Assembly (NCBI GenBank): GCA_021784205.1
Contig: JAJXTB010000004.1
Span: forward strand, 1-64,000
Origin: Actinomycetes bacterium
GTDB taxonomy: Bacteria > Actinomycetota > Acidimicrobiia > Acidimicrobiales > RAAP-2
DNA: 64,000 nucleotides
Direction of reading: 5' to 3'
A model generated the notes under the pieces. It worked only from the letters and a program-made list of their open reading frames with translations. It did no database searches and was not told where the DNA came from. Of the stretch, positions 34,655-43,677 are shown piece by piece (within the stretch, counting starts at the first letter, position 1; each line of letters begins with the position of its first letter). Position numbers and translations under genes: made by a program.

Positions 34655-35505
34655 CCCAGCCGCCCGTCCCAGGCAACTCCCCGCGCCGCCAGTAGCGCGC
34701 TCGTGAGGCTGGGCCGATCGCTGATGATTCCGTCGACTCCCAGGTCGAGCGCTTCGTCGATCCCGGCCTCGTCGTTGAGCGTCCAGACGTGCACCGCCAG
34801 GCCCGCCTCGTGGGCGGTCGTGACGAATCGCTCGTCGACCACGCGGATCTCCCCGTAGGTCATCGGTACCTGTAGCGCTTTAGCCGGTGGGACGATCGCC
34901 GTCCCGTCGAGCATCGAGAAGTAGAAGGCCGTCGTCTCCTGAGTTGCCGCCGAGGTCGCGACCCGCGGCGCGAGAGCGCGAAACCGCACCATCGCGTCAT
35001 CGAGGAACGAGGCCACGATCACCCGGTCGATCAGATCGAGCTTGGCGATCTCGCGCGCAAGCAACTCCTCGTAGGCCTCGACGTTGGGCAGCGACTGCTT
35101 GATGTCGAGGTTAAGCAGCACGCCCGGAAAGGCGTCGGCGACCTCGGCCAGGGTCGCCACGGAGAGGCGAGCATCCGCGGGCGCGCGGCCGCGCAGGACG
35201 TACTCGTCGTCCTCGTGCCCCGGCGCAACATCACTGCCCTCAATCCACCAATAAGCATTGTCCATCTCGCGAAGTTGCTCGAGGCTGAGCTCGCTGATCA
35301 CCCCCGTGTGATTCGTCGTGCGGTCAACCGTCTCGTCGTGACAGACCACCAGTCGACGATCGCGCGTCGCGTGCACGTCGAGTTCGAGCGCGTTGGCCCC
35401 GTTCTGTAAGGCGCGGGCCATGGCGTGCAACGTCGACGACGGCCCCTCGAAGGAGCCGCCTTGGTGGGCGAAATTAATGACGCGACGCTGCGTCCAGACG
35501 CTCAC
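34651..35505 (-). CDS. Glycerophosphodiester phosphodiesterase
   Basis: 284 aa TIM-barrel enzyme releasing glycerol-3-phosphate from glycerophosphodiesters. Catalytic/metal residues: HQGGSFEGPSSTLHAM (first His, Glu), ALELDVHATRDRRLVVCHDETVDR (Glu-x-Asp and second His) and NLDIKQ (Glu replaced in the usual LEIK motif by Asp). The last strand HVWTLND...GVDGIISDRP is typical. There is no signal peptide, so it is probably cytoplasmic. GTG 35505 overlaps the upstream stop (GTGA). Confidence 0.9.
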   Translation of the reverse strand: MSVWTQRRVINFAHQGGSFEGPSSTLHAMARALQNGANALELDVHATRDRRLVVCHDETVDRTTNHTGVISELSLEQLREMDNAYWWIEGSDVAPGHEDDEYVLRGRAPADARLSVATLAEVADAFPGVLLNLDIKQSLPNVEAYEELLAREIAKLDLIDRVIVASFLDDAMVRFRALAPRVATSAATQETTAFYFSMLDGTAIVPPAKALQVPMTYGEIRVVDERFVTTAHEAGLAVHVWTLNDEAGIDEALDLGVDGIISDRPSLTSALLAARGVAWDGRLG

Positions 35506-35822
35506 GCGCTCTGGCGGGCCATCACCGTGATCGCCATTCGGTGCTCCATGTAGAACGCGAGTCCCGGCACGAATCCTGCAAGCAGCATCAGAACCACCCA
35601 GCCCGGGTGCAGGCGAGCCTTCAACGCGAACTGGAAACACATCACCATGTAGATGGGATAGAGCACCACCCCGTGTCCGATGCCCACGATGGTCACGAGG
35701 ACCTTCAGGTGAGTCCAGAGCGAGAGATCGAAGGTGTGCAGGATGAGAAACACGCACAGCACCAACAGCGTGGTGCCCGTGACGAAGGACATCACGCGAT
35801 AGCGCGCGAATGCCGCCTGCAC
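35502..35822 (-). CDS. DUF3817-like small membrane protein
   Basis: 106 aa, three hydrophobic helices (about 12-30, 38-62, 73-92). The FARYRVMSFVTGTTLL start and VGIGHGVVLYPIYMV segment match the DUF3817 (YdzA-like) pattern. Function unknown. Overlaps both neighbours (GTGA with GDPD; one base with the upstream membrane protein). Confidence 0.8.
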   Translation of the reverse strand: MQAAFARYRVMSFVTGTTLLVLCVFLILHTFDLSLWTHLKVLVTIVGIGHGVVLYPIYMVMCFQFALKARLHPGWVVLMLLAGFVPGLAFYMEHRMAITVMARQSA

Positions 35823-36208
35823 TAGTGGCCCCAGAGTTTCTTCTTCGGCTGAACCGCCACTTTGGCCAGGTGATCGTTGTAGGCAGCGAGCAACGGGTCC
35901 TCCTTCTCGGCCGCCGCGGCGGCGTCACGAGCGCGGGCCGCTTGGGCCTCGGCGCGCATGCGCTCTTCGTACTCGCGCCGCTCGCGCTCCTCCTCTTCGG
36001 TGGCGCGCTCCATGTTGAGCATCGCGAACCACCCAAGCACGCCGAGCACCCCGAACACCGGCCACTCGATCGAGTACATGAAACTCAGCGCGTTGCCCTG
36101 CACCGCCCGACCGACCTGCCACCAGGCCGCGACGGCGCACAGCGCGAGCCACGCGATCAACAAGAGGTGGAGGACGAGGGCTCGCGAACTAAACCACTTC
36201 GACTTCAC
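35822..36208 (-). CDS. Conserved two-helix membrane protein, function unknown
   Basis: 128 aa. Two membrane helices (about 10-32 and 45-65), then a highly charged helical tail rich in Glu/Arg/Ala (EEEERERREYEERMRAEAQ) ending in Lys-Trp. This layout with a DUF3817 neighbour and a CtaG-like gene is common in actinobacteria, but the role is unknown. GTG start with TAGGAT six bases upstream. Confidence 0.75.
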   Translation of the reverse strand: MKSKWFSSRALVLHLLLIAWLALCAVAAWWQVGRAVQGNALSFMYSIEWPVFGVLGVLGWFAMLNMERATEEEERERREYEERMRAEAQAARARDAAAAAEKEDPLLAAYNDHLAKVAVQPKKKLWGH

Positions 36209-36214
36209 GCGGAC

Positions 36215-36220
36215 ATCCTA
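36215..36220 (-). promoter_or_regulatory. Leaderless promoter -10 (TAGGAT)
   Basis: Six bases before GTG 36208; divergent from the ctaG promoter. Confidence 0.5.
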
Positions 36221-36250
36221 CTGATGAGATTCTCAGGTCTGAGCCCGTCC

Positions 36251-36256
36251 TAGACT
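36251..36256 (+). promoter_or_regulatory. Leaderless promoter -10 (TAGACT) for ctaG-like gene
   Basis: Six bases before GTG 36263. Confidence 0.5.
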
Positions 36257-36262
36257 GGCGCG

Positions 36263-37102
36263 GTGCCCGCGATGGTTAAGACGCAGTTTTCGTGGCATCA
36301 CCTGAACCAATGGCAGGTGGCGCTATTTCCCACCGCGTTGATGGTGATTGCCGGGATCGTCTACCTACTCGCTGTGCGTCGCGCGTCGACCTGGCCGCGC
36401 TCGCGCACGCTGCTCTTCATGGCCGGGCTCGTCGTCACCTTCCTCGCGACCCAATCGGTGATTGGCGTCTACGACCACGAGTACTTCAGTGTCCATATGG
36501 TCGAGCACCTGGCCCTCATCATGGTCGCCGCCCCCCTCTTCGCCGCGGGGCGCCCCCTCGAGCTGGCCGTGCGCGCCGGCGGGGCGAGAGTGCGCCGAAC
36601 CCTCGACTCGGGCGCCGTGCGCCTTCTCCTGCACCCGCTCGTGGGATTCGGTCTCTACCTCGTTTTCATCCCGATCACCCACCTGACCGGATTCTTTAAC
36701 CTGATGCTGACCCATGAGTGGCTCCACCACATTGAAGAGATCGGCTTTCTCGTCGTGGGTTACCTCTTCTTTCGCCCCGTGCTCGACGCCGAGGACGGGG
36801 CGGGCGTTCACCCGGGGCTGCGCCTCGTCTACGTGATGGCGGCCGTGCCGGTGGACACCTTCACCGGCCTCGCGCTCGCGATGTCCTCTCACAACCCGTT
36901 CCCCGCCTACAACACGGATTCTCCGGCGGGATCGACGCCGACGTCGATCCTCGACAACGTGCACCTGGGCGGAGCCATCATGTGGATCGGCGGCGACGCG
37001 CTGATGCTGCTCATCTGCATACCCATCGCGATCGCGTGGGTGCGCTTCGAGACACGTCGCACGCGCGAACTCGACCGCGAGCTTGACGCGCGCGGCCTCT
37101 AG
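36263..37102 (+). CDS. ctaG: CtaG/Caa3-type cytochrome c oxidase assembly protein
   Basis: 279 aa, about seven membrane helices. YDHEYFSVHMVEHLALIMVAAPLFAAGRPLEL is the family signature with conserved histidines that may bind copper; FNLMLTHEWLHHIEEIGFLVVG adds more. It is thought to help metallate oxidase subunit I. No oxidase subunits are in the window. GTG start, leaderless-type promoter; its stop shares CTAG with the convergent kinase gene. Confidence 0.9.
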   Translation: MPAMVKTQFSWHHLNQWQVALFPTALMVIAGIVYLLAVRRASTWPRSRTLLFMAGLVVTFLATQSVIGVYDHEYFSVHMVEHLALIMVAAPLFAAGRPLELAVRAGGARVRRTLDSGAVRLLLHPLVGFGLYLVFIPITHLTGFFNLMLTHEWLHHIEEIGFLVVGYLFFRPVLDAEDGAGVHPGLRLVYVMAAVPVDTFTGLALAMSSHNPFPAYNTDSPAGSTPTSILDNVHLGGAIMWIGGDALMLLICIPIAIAWVRFETRRTRELDRELDARGL

Positions 37103-38136
37103 AGCAGACCGGCCTCGATCGCGAGTTCTTCGAGGTCAACCTCCGGGCGGGCGCCGAGGTGCTTGATGATCTCACCCGCGCACAGCGATCCGAGTTCGGC
37201 CGCTTCGACCGGGTCGGCCCCGAGGGCGAGTCCATAGAGGAAGCCAGCGGCGAACATGTCGCCCGCACCGTTCTGGTCAACAACGGTCTCGACCTCACGG
37301 GCCGGCACCGAGACAACACCACTCGGCAGGACGACGTCCGCACCCTGGGGACCCCGGGTGACGACGGCGAGCAGACCGAGCTCGTTGATGGCCTCGAAGG
37401 CCCGCTCCAGGTGTCGCGCCTGGAACAGAGAGGTGATCTCGGTCTCGTTGGCGAGCAGCACATCGACGTCGCTCGTGACCAACTCGAGAAAGTCGCGACG
37501 ATGCCTATCGACGCAGAACATGTCCGACAGCGACAGCGCCACCAGTGACTCGTGCTCGTGGGCCAGGTTCACGACTTTGCGCACGGCCTCCTTGGCCGGG
37601 GGCAGGTCGAAGAGATAGCCCTCGACGTAAGTGATCTCCGAGCGAGAGATCAGGCCCTCGTTGATGTCCTCGACGCGCAGCTGATTCGACGCACCGAGGT
37701 AGGTGGCCATCGTGCGCTGGGCGTCGTCGGAGATGAAGACGTGACAGCGCCCGGTGGCGCCCTCGTGGGCGGCGGCCACCGCGAGGTCCAGCTCGACGCC
37801 GAGGCTGCGCAGGTCGTGGGTGAATCGCTCGCCGAACTCGTCGTCGGCGACCTTGCCGATGTAGCCGCACGTCCCGCCGAGGTTGGCGACGCCGGCAATG
37901 GAGTTGGCGACCGATCCGCCCGACATCTGGACCGTCGGGCCCATCGCGTTGTAGAAGGTGTCGAGCTGGTCTCCCTCGATCAGGGTCATCGAGGCCTTCA
38001 CCAGCCCGAGGGACTCGTAGGCGCGGTCCGAATCGCGCGTGATCACGTCGAGCATCGCGTTGCCGATGCCCGTCACCGCGAGCCGATTGGGACCCGGGCG
38101 CATGCGCAGCGAAACGGGCGTGGGAGTAGTTGTCAC
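37099..38136 (-). CDS. PfkB-family kinase, adenosine-kinase-like
   Basis: 345 aa ribokinase fold. GIGNAMLDVI, GGSVANSIAGVANLGG, GKVADDEFGERF, TMATYLGASNQL, SLSDMFCVDR and the catalytic DQNGAGDMFAAGFLYG are present. The order and spacing match the bacterial adenosine kinase subfamily, so adenosine salvage is the best guess; another nucleoside or sugar is possible. GTG start, TACGCT six bases upstream. Confidence 0.88.
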   Translation of the reverse strand: MTTTPTPVSLRMRPGPNRLAVTGIGNAMLDVITRDSDRAYESLGLVKASMTLIEGDQLDTFYNAMGPTVQMSGGSVANSIAGVANLGGTCGYIGKVADDEFGERFTHDLRSLGVELDLAVAAAHEGATGRCHVFISDDAQRTMATYLGASNQLRVEDINEGLISRSEITYVEGYLFDLPPAKEAVRKVVNLAHEHESLVALSLSDMFCVDRHRRDFLELVTSDVDVLLANETEITSLFQARHLERAFEAINELGLLAVVTRGPQGADVVLPSGVVSVPAREVETVVDQNGAGDMFAAGFLYGLALGADPVEAAELGSLCAGEIIKHLGARPEVDLEELAIEAGLL

Positions 38137-38142
38137 TTAGCG

Positions 38143-38148
38143 AGCGTA
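38143..38148 (-). promoter_or_regulatory. Leaderless promoter -10 (TACGCT) for PfkB kinase
   Basis: Six bases before GTG 38136; divergent from pepN. Confidence 0.5.
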
Positions 38149-38161
38149 GAAGATTTCGACG

Positions 38162-38167
38162 TAAGGT
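38162..38167 (+). promoter_or_regulatory. Leaderless-type promoter -10 (TAAGGT) for pepN
   Basis: Eight bases before ATG 38176; decides the start within a longer open frame. Confidence 0.45.
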
Positions 38168-38175
38168 GGCGACCT

Positions 38176-40677
38176 ATGAGCACCACGAAAAACCCCTATC
38201 GCCTCGCCCGAACAGTCCTGCCGCGGGCCTATCGAATCTTTCTCACCCCCAACATCGAGGCGGCGACCTTCTCCGGTCGCGTCGAGATCGACGTCGACGT
38301 CGTCGAGCCCGTCCGCTCGATCACCCTGCACGCGAAGGACCTCGAGTTGGGCGCAATGACCATCAGCGGGGGCGGCGCCACCCATCGCTCCGGTCCGGTC
38401 AGCCACGACGCGACCTACCAGACCGCGACCTTCGGCTTCGATGACACCGTGCCCGCCGGCGAGGCGACCCTCGAGATCGCCTTCACCGGCGTGCTCAATG
38501 ACCAGCTCACCGGCTTCTACCGCTCCACTTTCACCGACGCCGAGGGCACCTCCCACACGATCGCCACGACGCAGTTCGAGCACTCCGATGCCCGCCAGGC
38601 CTTTCCGTGCTTCGACGAGCCCTCCTTCAAGGCGACCTTCCAGGTGAATCTGACCGTGCCGAGCCACCTTGCGACGTACTCCAACACCGCCGAGGTCGCC
38701 CGCGTCGACCTCGGTAACGGCCAGAAGACCGTCAGTTATGCGCCGACGATGAAGATGTCGACGTACCTCGTGGCCTTCGTGATCGGACCCTTCGAGGAGA
38801 CCGCCGCCGTCGACGTCCTCGGCACGCCGCTGCGTGTCGTCTACCCCGTGGGTAAGGGCCACCTCGTGGACCTCGCCATGGAGGCCGGCGAGTTCGCGCT
38901 GACCTTCTTCTCTCAGTACTTCGACATCCCCTACCCCGGCGACAAGCTCGACATGATCGCGATTCCGGACTTCGCCTTCGGGGCCATGGAGAACCTGGGC
39001 TGCATTACCTACCGCGAGACGGCCCTGCTGGTCAATCCCGAGACCGCCTCGCTCGCCGAGAAGCAGCGCGTCGCCGAAGTGGTCGCTCACGAGATGGCCC
39101 ACATGTGGTTCGGCGACCTCGTGACCATGGAGTGGTGGGAGGGGATCTGGCTCAACGAAGCCTTCGCCACCTTCATGGAAGTGCTCTGCACCAATGCCTT
39201 CCGCCCCCAATGGAAGATGTGGGTCGACTTCGGCATCCAGCGCGACCTCGCCCTGCAGGTCGACGGCCTGCACTCGACGCGGCCCATCGAGTACGAGGTC
39301 ATCTCCCCCGACGACATCCGCGGCATGTTCGACGTGCTGACCTACGAAAAGGGCGGCTCGGTGCTGCGCATGCTCGAGCAGTACCTCGGTGAGGACGTCT
39401 TTCGCGACGGCATCCGTCACTACCTGAGAAAGCACAGCTACGCGAACACCGTCACCACCGACCTCTGGGACGCCCTCGAGGAGAAATCGGGCCAGCCGGT
39501 GCGCGCGCTGATGAACTCTTTCATCCTCCAGGGAGGCCACCCGGTCGTCACTCTCGAGAACGCGACCATCTCCCAGTCGCCCTTCGCCTACGGCCCTCGC
39601 GACGGCGAGAGCGCCATCGGTGAGAAGTGGATCGTGCCGGTACTCACCCGCTCGCTGAGCGGCGGTGCGCCTTCGCGCCACCTGCTGGAGGACGCACCCC
39701 TCGCGGTGACCGAGGCCGCACCGGTCGTCGTCAACGCCGGCGGATCGGGCGTGTACCGCACGCGCTACGCGAGCGCCGACCTCGCTGTCCTGGCCGGACG
39801 TCTCGGCGAGCTCGACGAGCTTGAGCGCGCGACACTCGTCGCCGACAGCTGGGCGTTGCTTTTCGCGGGTCAGATCACCTGGGGAGACTTCCTCACGGTG
39901 GCGCGCGGCATGGGCACCCAGAACGAGCCCGCCCCCTGGACGACGATCGCCACCGCGATGGACTTCGCTAGCCGGGCGGTCACCGACGAGCAGCGCGGCC
40001 GCCTCACCTCGATTGTCCACGACCTTTTCGCACCGCAGTTCGCGCGTCTGGGCTGGGAGCCCCAGCCGGGCGAGGACGAGCGCACCGGCCAGTTGCGTGG
40101 CGTGATCCTCGGGGCCCTGGGCACCCTCGGCGACGACGACGCCGTTCGCGCCGAGGCCCGACGCCGCTTCGAGGCCGGACCCCTCGAGGGCGACCTGGCT
40201 CGCTCGATCCTGCGCGTCGTTGCCAACGAGGGTCGCTCGGGCGACTACGCGTTCTTCCTGGAGCGTCGGCGCAACGCCGCTACCCCCCAGGAGGAGCAGC
40301 GCTACCTGTGGGCCCTCGCTGACTTCCCGGTGACGGCCCTGGCCCTCGACGCGGCCGAGAAGTGCTTCAGCGAGTTCCGCTCCCAGGACGCCGCTATCGA
40401 GCTCGGACTGCTGTCGCGCAACCGGGTGACCGGTCCCGACGTCTGGCGCTACTTGGTCTCGCGCTGGGACGACGTGATGAACGACTTCCCGCCGAACTAC
40501 CGCGGCCGCGTGGCCTCGGGCGTGGGAACCTTCATCGCCGACGACGACTTCGCCGCCGAGGTCGCCGCGTTCCACGCGAGCCACTCGGTGGGCGGCGAGC
40601 AGCGCCACGTCGACCAACAGGTCGAGCGACTTCGGGTGGGCCTCGCCTTCCGCGACGCGTTGCGCGCCTCCTTCTAG
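38176..40677 (+). CDS. pepN: Aminopeptidase N (M1 family)
   Basis: 833 aa zinc aminopeptidase. Exopeptidase motif GAMEN at residues 269-273, zinc site HEMAH at 305-309 with the third ligand Glu328 in NEAFATF, catalytic tyrosine region near 385-395, and an ERAP1-like helical C-terminal domain. No signal peptide; cytoplasmic. ATG 38176 is taken over the much longer open frame because the M1 fold starts there (PYRLARTVLPRAYRI). A TMEM165-type gene follows after 7 bases. Confidence 0.96.
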   Translation: MSTTKNPYRLARTVLPRAYRIFLTPNIEAATFSGRVEIDVDVVEPVRSITLHAKDLELGAMTISGGGATHRSGPVSHDATYQTATFGFDDTVPAGEATLEIAFTGVLNDQLTGFYRSTFTDAEGTSHTIATTQFEHSDARQAFPCFDEPSFKATFQVNLTVPSHLATYSNTAEVARVDLGNGQKTVSYAPTMKMSTYLVAFVIGPFEETAAVDVLGTPLRVVYPVGKGHLVDLAMEAGEFALTFFSQYFDIPYPGDKLDMIAIPDFAFGAMENLGCITYRETALLVNPETASLAEKQRVAEVVAHEMAHMWFGDLVTMEWWEGIWLNEAFATFMEVLCTNAFRPQWKMWVDFGIQRDLALQVDGLHSTRPIEYEVISPDDIRGMFDVLTYEKGGSVLRMLEQYLGEDVFRDGIRHYLRKHSYANTVTTDLWDALEEKSGQPVRALMNSFILQGGHPVVTLENATISQSPFAYGPRDGESAIGEKWIVPVLTRSLSGGAPSRHLLEDAPLAVTEAAPVVVNAGGSGVYRTRYASADLAVLAGRLGELDELERATLVADSWALLFAGQITWGDFLTVARGMGTQNEPAPWTTIATAMDFASRAVTDEQRGRLTSIVHDLFAPQFARLGWEPQPGEDERTGQLRGVILGALGTLGDDDAVRAEARRRFEAGPLEGDLARSILRVVANEGRSGDYAFFLERRRNAATPQEEQRYLWALADFPVTALALDAAEKCFSEFRSQDAAIELGLLSRNRVTGPDVWRYLVSRWDDVMNDFPPNYRGRVASGVGTFIADDDFAAEVAAFHASHSVGGEQRHVDQQVERLRVGLAFRDALRASF

Positions 40678-40684
40678 GAGCGAC

Positions 40685-41278
40685 GTGAACGTCGGCACCT
40701 TCTTGAGCATCGCGGCGCTGATGTTCATCCTGGAGTTGCCTGACAAGACCATGATCGCCACCATTGTCATGTCGACGAGGGCGCGGCCCTCGTCGATCGT
40801 GGTGGGTGCCTCGAGCGCTTTCATCCTCCAGATGGGTCTGGCCGTCATCGCCGGCGGTCTGCTCACCCTGCTGCCCGTGCGGCCCAAGGAAATCGTGATC
40901 GCCCTACTCTTCCTCGGCGGCGCGGCGTACCTGCTCTTCGTACCGGAGAAGGAGGTAGAAGAAGAGGGCGAGCGCGACGCGAAGGTCGAGCACGCCGGAT
41001 CGCGCCGGCGCGAGATCACGACCGCCTTCACGGTGATCTTTATCGGCGAGTTCGGCGACCTGACCCAGATCCAGGCCGCCAACTTCGCGGCCAAGACCCA
41101 TCAACCCGTCGAGGTCTTCGTGGCCTCGTCCCTGGCCATGGTGTTGATCTCCTTCGTGGGCGCCTATGGCGGCAAGATGCTTCAGCGCATCGTCCCCCTG
41201 GCCAAGATCCGCCTGGGCGGCGGTCTGATCTTCGCCGGGCTGGGGATCTACACCTTGATTACGGCGTTCGCCGGGTGA
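40685..41278 (+). CDS. TMEM165/GDT1 (UPF0016) family cation exporter
   Basis: 197 aa, six helices in two repeats. The paired signature occurs as ELPDKTMIATI (first repeat, Glu-x-Pro-Asp-Lys, where most members have E-x-G-D-K) and EFGDLTQIQ (second repeat). Family members export Mn or move Ca/H. The charged loop between repeats (about 80-105) is rich in Glu. AGGAG lies upstream of GTG; coupled to the methyltransferase gene by GTGA. Confidence 0.88.
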   Translation: MNVGTFLSIAALMFILELPDKTMIATIVMSTRARPSSIVVGASSAFILQMGLAVIAGGLLTLLPVRPKEIVIALLFLGGAAYLLFVPEKEVEEEGERDAKVEHAGSRRREITTAFTVIFIGEFGDLTQIQAANFAAKTHQPVEVFVASSLAMVLISFVGAYGGKMLQRIVPLAKIRLGGGLIFAGLGIYTLITAFAG

Positions 41279-41901
41279 CGCGCCGCGACGAGCTCTTCGC
41301 GCTGGCGCGCCGCACTCGGGGCTTCATGCCCGATGACGAGGGCGAAGCGCTCTTCCGGGAGGGACTCGCGGCGGCGCGAACCACCGACACCTGGCTCGAG
41401 ATCGGCGCCTGGTGCGGCAAGTCCGCGCTCTACCTCGGCGCGGCCGCCGAGACGCGAGGCGCCGTCCTCTACTCGCTCGACCACCACCACGGCTCCGAGG
41501 AGAATCAGGCGGGCTGGGAGTACTTCGATCCCGACCTGGTCGACCCGGCCGACGGACGGCTCAACACCCTGCCGGCCTGGCAGCGCACGATCGCCGAGGC
41601 CCGCCTCGAGGAGACGGTCATCGGCTTGGTGGGCCATTCGGAGGTCGTGGCCGCGCACTTCGCCCAGCCGCTCGACCTGCTCTTCATCGATGGCGGCCAC
41701 GGCGACGCGGTCGCATGGGCGGACTACACCTGCTGGTCGCCCAAGGTCGTGGTCGGCGGCACGCTCGCCATTCACGACGTCTTCACGGACCCCGCCGACG
41801 GTGGCCGGCCGCCCTACGAGATCTACCAGGCCGCACTCGCGAGCGGCGAGTTCGTCGACGCTAGCGCGACGGGGTCGTTGCGCGTCCTGACGCGACGCTG
41901 A
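41275..41901 (+). CDS. Class I SAM-dependent methyltransferase
   Basis: 208 aa. SAM loop WLEIGAWCGKSALYLGAAA (about res 40-58), acidic SLDHHHGSEE, and LLFIDGGHGDAVAWADY (metal-binding-like DGGH) resemble the O-methyltransferase/Methyltransf_24 group that acts on sugars or small molecules. The last 41 bases overlap the convergent toroid gene. Substrate unknown. Confidence 0.8.
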   Translation: MTRRDELFALARRTRGFMPDDEGEALFREGLAAARTTDTWLEIGAWCGKSALYLGAAAETRGAVLYSLDHHHGSEENQAGWEYFDPDLVDPADGRLNTLPAWQRTIAEARLEETVIGLVGHSEVVAAHFAQPLDLLFIDGGHGDAVAWADYTCWSPKVVVGGTLAIHDVFTDPADGGRPPYEIYQAALASGEFVDASATGSLRVLTRR

Positions 41902-42961
41902 TCACACAGCCCGTCTCGGGAACATCGGGCGGGGCCGGGAGGGTCCCGTGGCGAAAGAGACCCGCGGCCGGGCTCGACGACGTCAGCGCGTCGGCAGCGA
42001 GCACCACCGCCGCCGCGGTGTAGGACGTGACTTCGTGGTCGGGGAAGGTGACGTGCTGGGGGTAGGCGTAGCCCGTCCAATAGGCACCGTCGTCGCGCCG
42101 GTGACGACGAGTCAAGGAGAAGAGATCCAGGGCCCGGCTGGTGAGTCCCACCGCGTCGAGTGTCAACACGCACTCGGCGGTCTCGGCCGCCGTCACCCAG
42201 TCGCTCGTCGACACGCAGCGCACCCCGTAGCCCTCCATGACGTGACGCTCCCAGCCATGGGCGAGGCGCGACTCGGCGGCCTCGCCCACCAGCGCCCCGC
42301 AGAACACCGGGTAGTACCAATCCATCGCGAACTCGTTCTTGGGCGCGAAGGCTCCCGGGTGGTGGGCGACCGCGTGTCCGAGTCGCCCGGTGGGAACGAT
42401 CCAGTCCGACACGTCCTCGCCCAGGCGCTCGCCGAGCGCCAGAGCGCAGCGCAGCGAGTGATAGATCGAGGACGATCCCGTCAGCAGCGCGTAGTGCTCG
42501 GGCCGACCCGCCAGATCGAGCGACCAGCGCACGGTGCCGTCGGGCAGCTGCCAGGCGAGTACGAAGTCGATGGCGCGCCTCACAGTGGGCCAGAGGTTCG
42601 CGGCGAAGTCGACGTCGCCGGTGACGAGAAGGTAGTGATAGAGCCCGGTCGCGAGGTAGGCGCAGACGTTGGTGTCCAGGCGCGCGTTGAGAACGCTCGC
42701 GTCGCGGTAGTAGTTGAACCACGCACCGTTTGCTAGCTGGGTCGCGCCGAGCCAGCGATACGCCGCCCGGGCCGCCTCGGTCTCGCCGATCACGGTGAGG
42801 GCCATCGCCACCTCGACGTGGTTCCACGGGTCGCAGTGCCCGCCCGGGTACCACACGATCTGGCCCGAGGGACGCTGCAATGAGATGAGGTGCGCCGAGG
42901 TGGCCGCGATCTCGCCGTCGCTCAGCACCTCGGGCACTCCGCGCAGCGCGGTCGTCGTCAC
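41861..42961 (-). CDS. Alpha/alpha-toroid (prenyltransferase/glycoside-hydrolase-like) protein
   Basis: 366 aa of repeated helices with aromatic QxxW-like turns (SLQRPSGQIVWYPGGHCDPWNHVE, TQLANGAWFNYYR, WQLPDGTVRWSLD), fitting an alpha6/alpha6 barrel as in prenyltransferase, squalene-cyclase and glucoamylase families. The catalytic type cannot be decided. Encoded after a glycosyltransferase and a methyltransferase with a GTGA overlap, so a glycan role is likely. Confidence 0.7.
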   Translation of the reverse strand: MTTTALRGVPEVLSDGEIAATSAHLISLQRPSGQIVWYPGGHCDPWNHVEVAMALTVIGETEAARAAYRWLGATQLANGAWFNYYRDASVLNARLDTNVCAYLATGLYHYLLVTGDVDFAANLWPTVRRAIDFVLAWQLPDGTVRWSLDLAGRPEHYALLTGSSSIYHSLRCALALGERLGEDVSDWIVPTGRLGHAVAHHPGAFAPKNEFAMDWYYPVFCGALVGEAAESRLAHGWERHVMEGYGVRCVSTSDWVTAAETAECVLTLDAVGLTSRALDLFSLTRRHRRDDGAYWTGYAYPQHVTFPDHEVTSYTAAAVVLAADALTSSSPAAGLFRHGTLPAPPDVPETGCVISVASGRATTPSR

Positions 42962-43677
42962 GCAGAGGCCTTCTCGAGATAGACGACCAGTGACTTGCCC
43001 ATCAGTGGCGAGAGCACCGCCTCGGCCCGGCGCGTCAGCCAGGGTCGCTTCACGATGTCCCAGACGAGCAGCCGATGATAGAGCTTGACCAAACGGTGCT
43101 CGTCATTGGTCGTGCCAACGAAGCACTTGAGCCACCAGTACGGGCTGTGCAGCCCGTGGGCGTGGTGGTGTCCGCGCACGCGCAGCCCGGCGCGACCCAG
43201 ACGCGCCTCGAGCACCGAGCGACGGTAGATGCGCACGTGCCCGCCGGGTACGTTATGGTACTCGTCCGACAGCGCCCAGTTGATCAGTTCGGGCCCGAAG
43301 CGCGGCACGGTGACGGCCATCGTTCCCCCCGGGCGCAGCACGCGCGCGAGTTCGGCCATGGCAGCCTCGTCGGCGGGCAGGTGCTCGAGCACTTCGGAGC
43401 AGATCACTCGGTCGAAGGTGGCGTCAGCGAAGGGCAGGGCGAGCGCGTCGCCCTGGACGACGCCCGTCGCGACCCGCTCCTCTGATAACTCCCCCGCCTC
43501 GGCCATCGCGGCGAAGATCGCGACGACGCCATTGACTTCGTCGGTTCCCGCGTCGAGGGCGATGACGCGCCCCCCGCGGCGCGCCGCTTCGAAGGCGTGG
43601 CGCCCGAACCCGCATCCCAGGTCAAGAACCGTGTCACCTGGCGCCAGTCCGAGGCGGTCGTAGTCGCAGGTCAGCAT
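42958..43677 (-). CDS. Class I SAM-dependent methyltransferase
   Basis: 239 aa. Motif I VLDLGCGFGRHAFEAARRG (about 17-35), ALDAG acidic loop, DRVICSEVLEHLPADEAA and LRPGGTMAVTVPRFGPEL are typical UbiE/Methyltransf_11 blocks. It likely methylates a sugar or lipid in the same pathway as the neighbouring GT4 gene. ATG overlaps the GT4 stop by one base (TGATG). Confidence 0.88.
   Translation of the reverse strand: MLTCDYDRLGLAPGDTVLDLGCGFGRHAFEAARRGGRVIALDAGTDEVNGVVAIFAAMAEAGELSEERVATGVVQGDALALPFADATFDRVICSEVLEHLPADEAAMAELARVLRPGGTMAVTVPRFGPELINWALSDEYHNVPGGHVRIYRRSVLEARLGRAGLRVRGHHHAHGLHSPYWWLKCFVGTTNDEHRLVKLYHRLLVWDIVKRPWLTRRAEAVLSPLMGKSLVVYLEKASA

Noticed and set aside
34651..36036. GDPD with a ~175-residue N-terminal extension
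   Set aside because: The extension crosses two membrane-protein genes in another frame; GTG 35505 with a GTGA overlap gives the normal family length.
38137..41094. A 985-codon open frame on the minus strand opposite pepN
   Set aside because: It is a mirror frame caused by high GC at third positions. Its product has no fold features, while the plus strand encodes an intact M1 aminopeptidase with GAMEN and HExxH.
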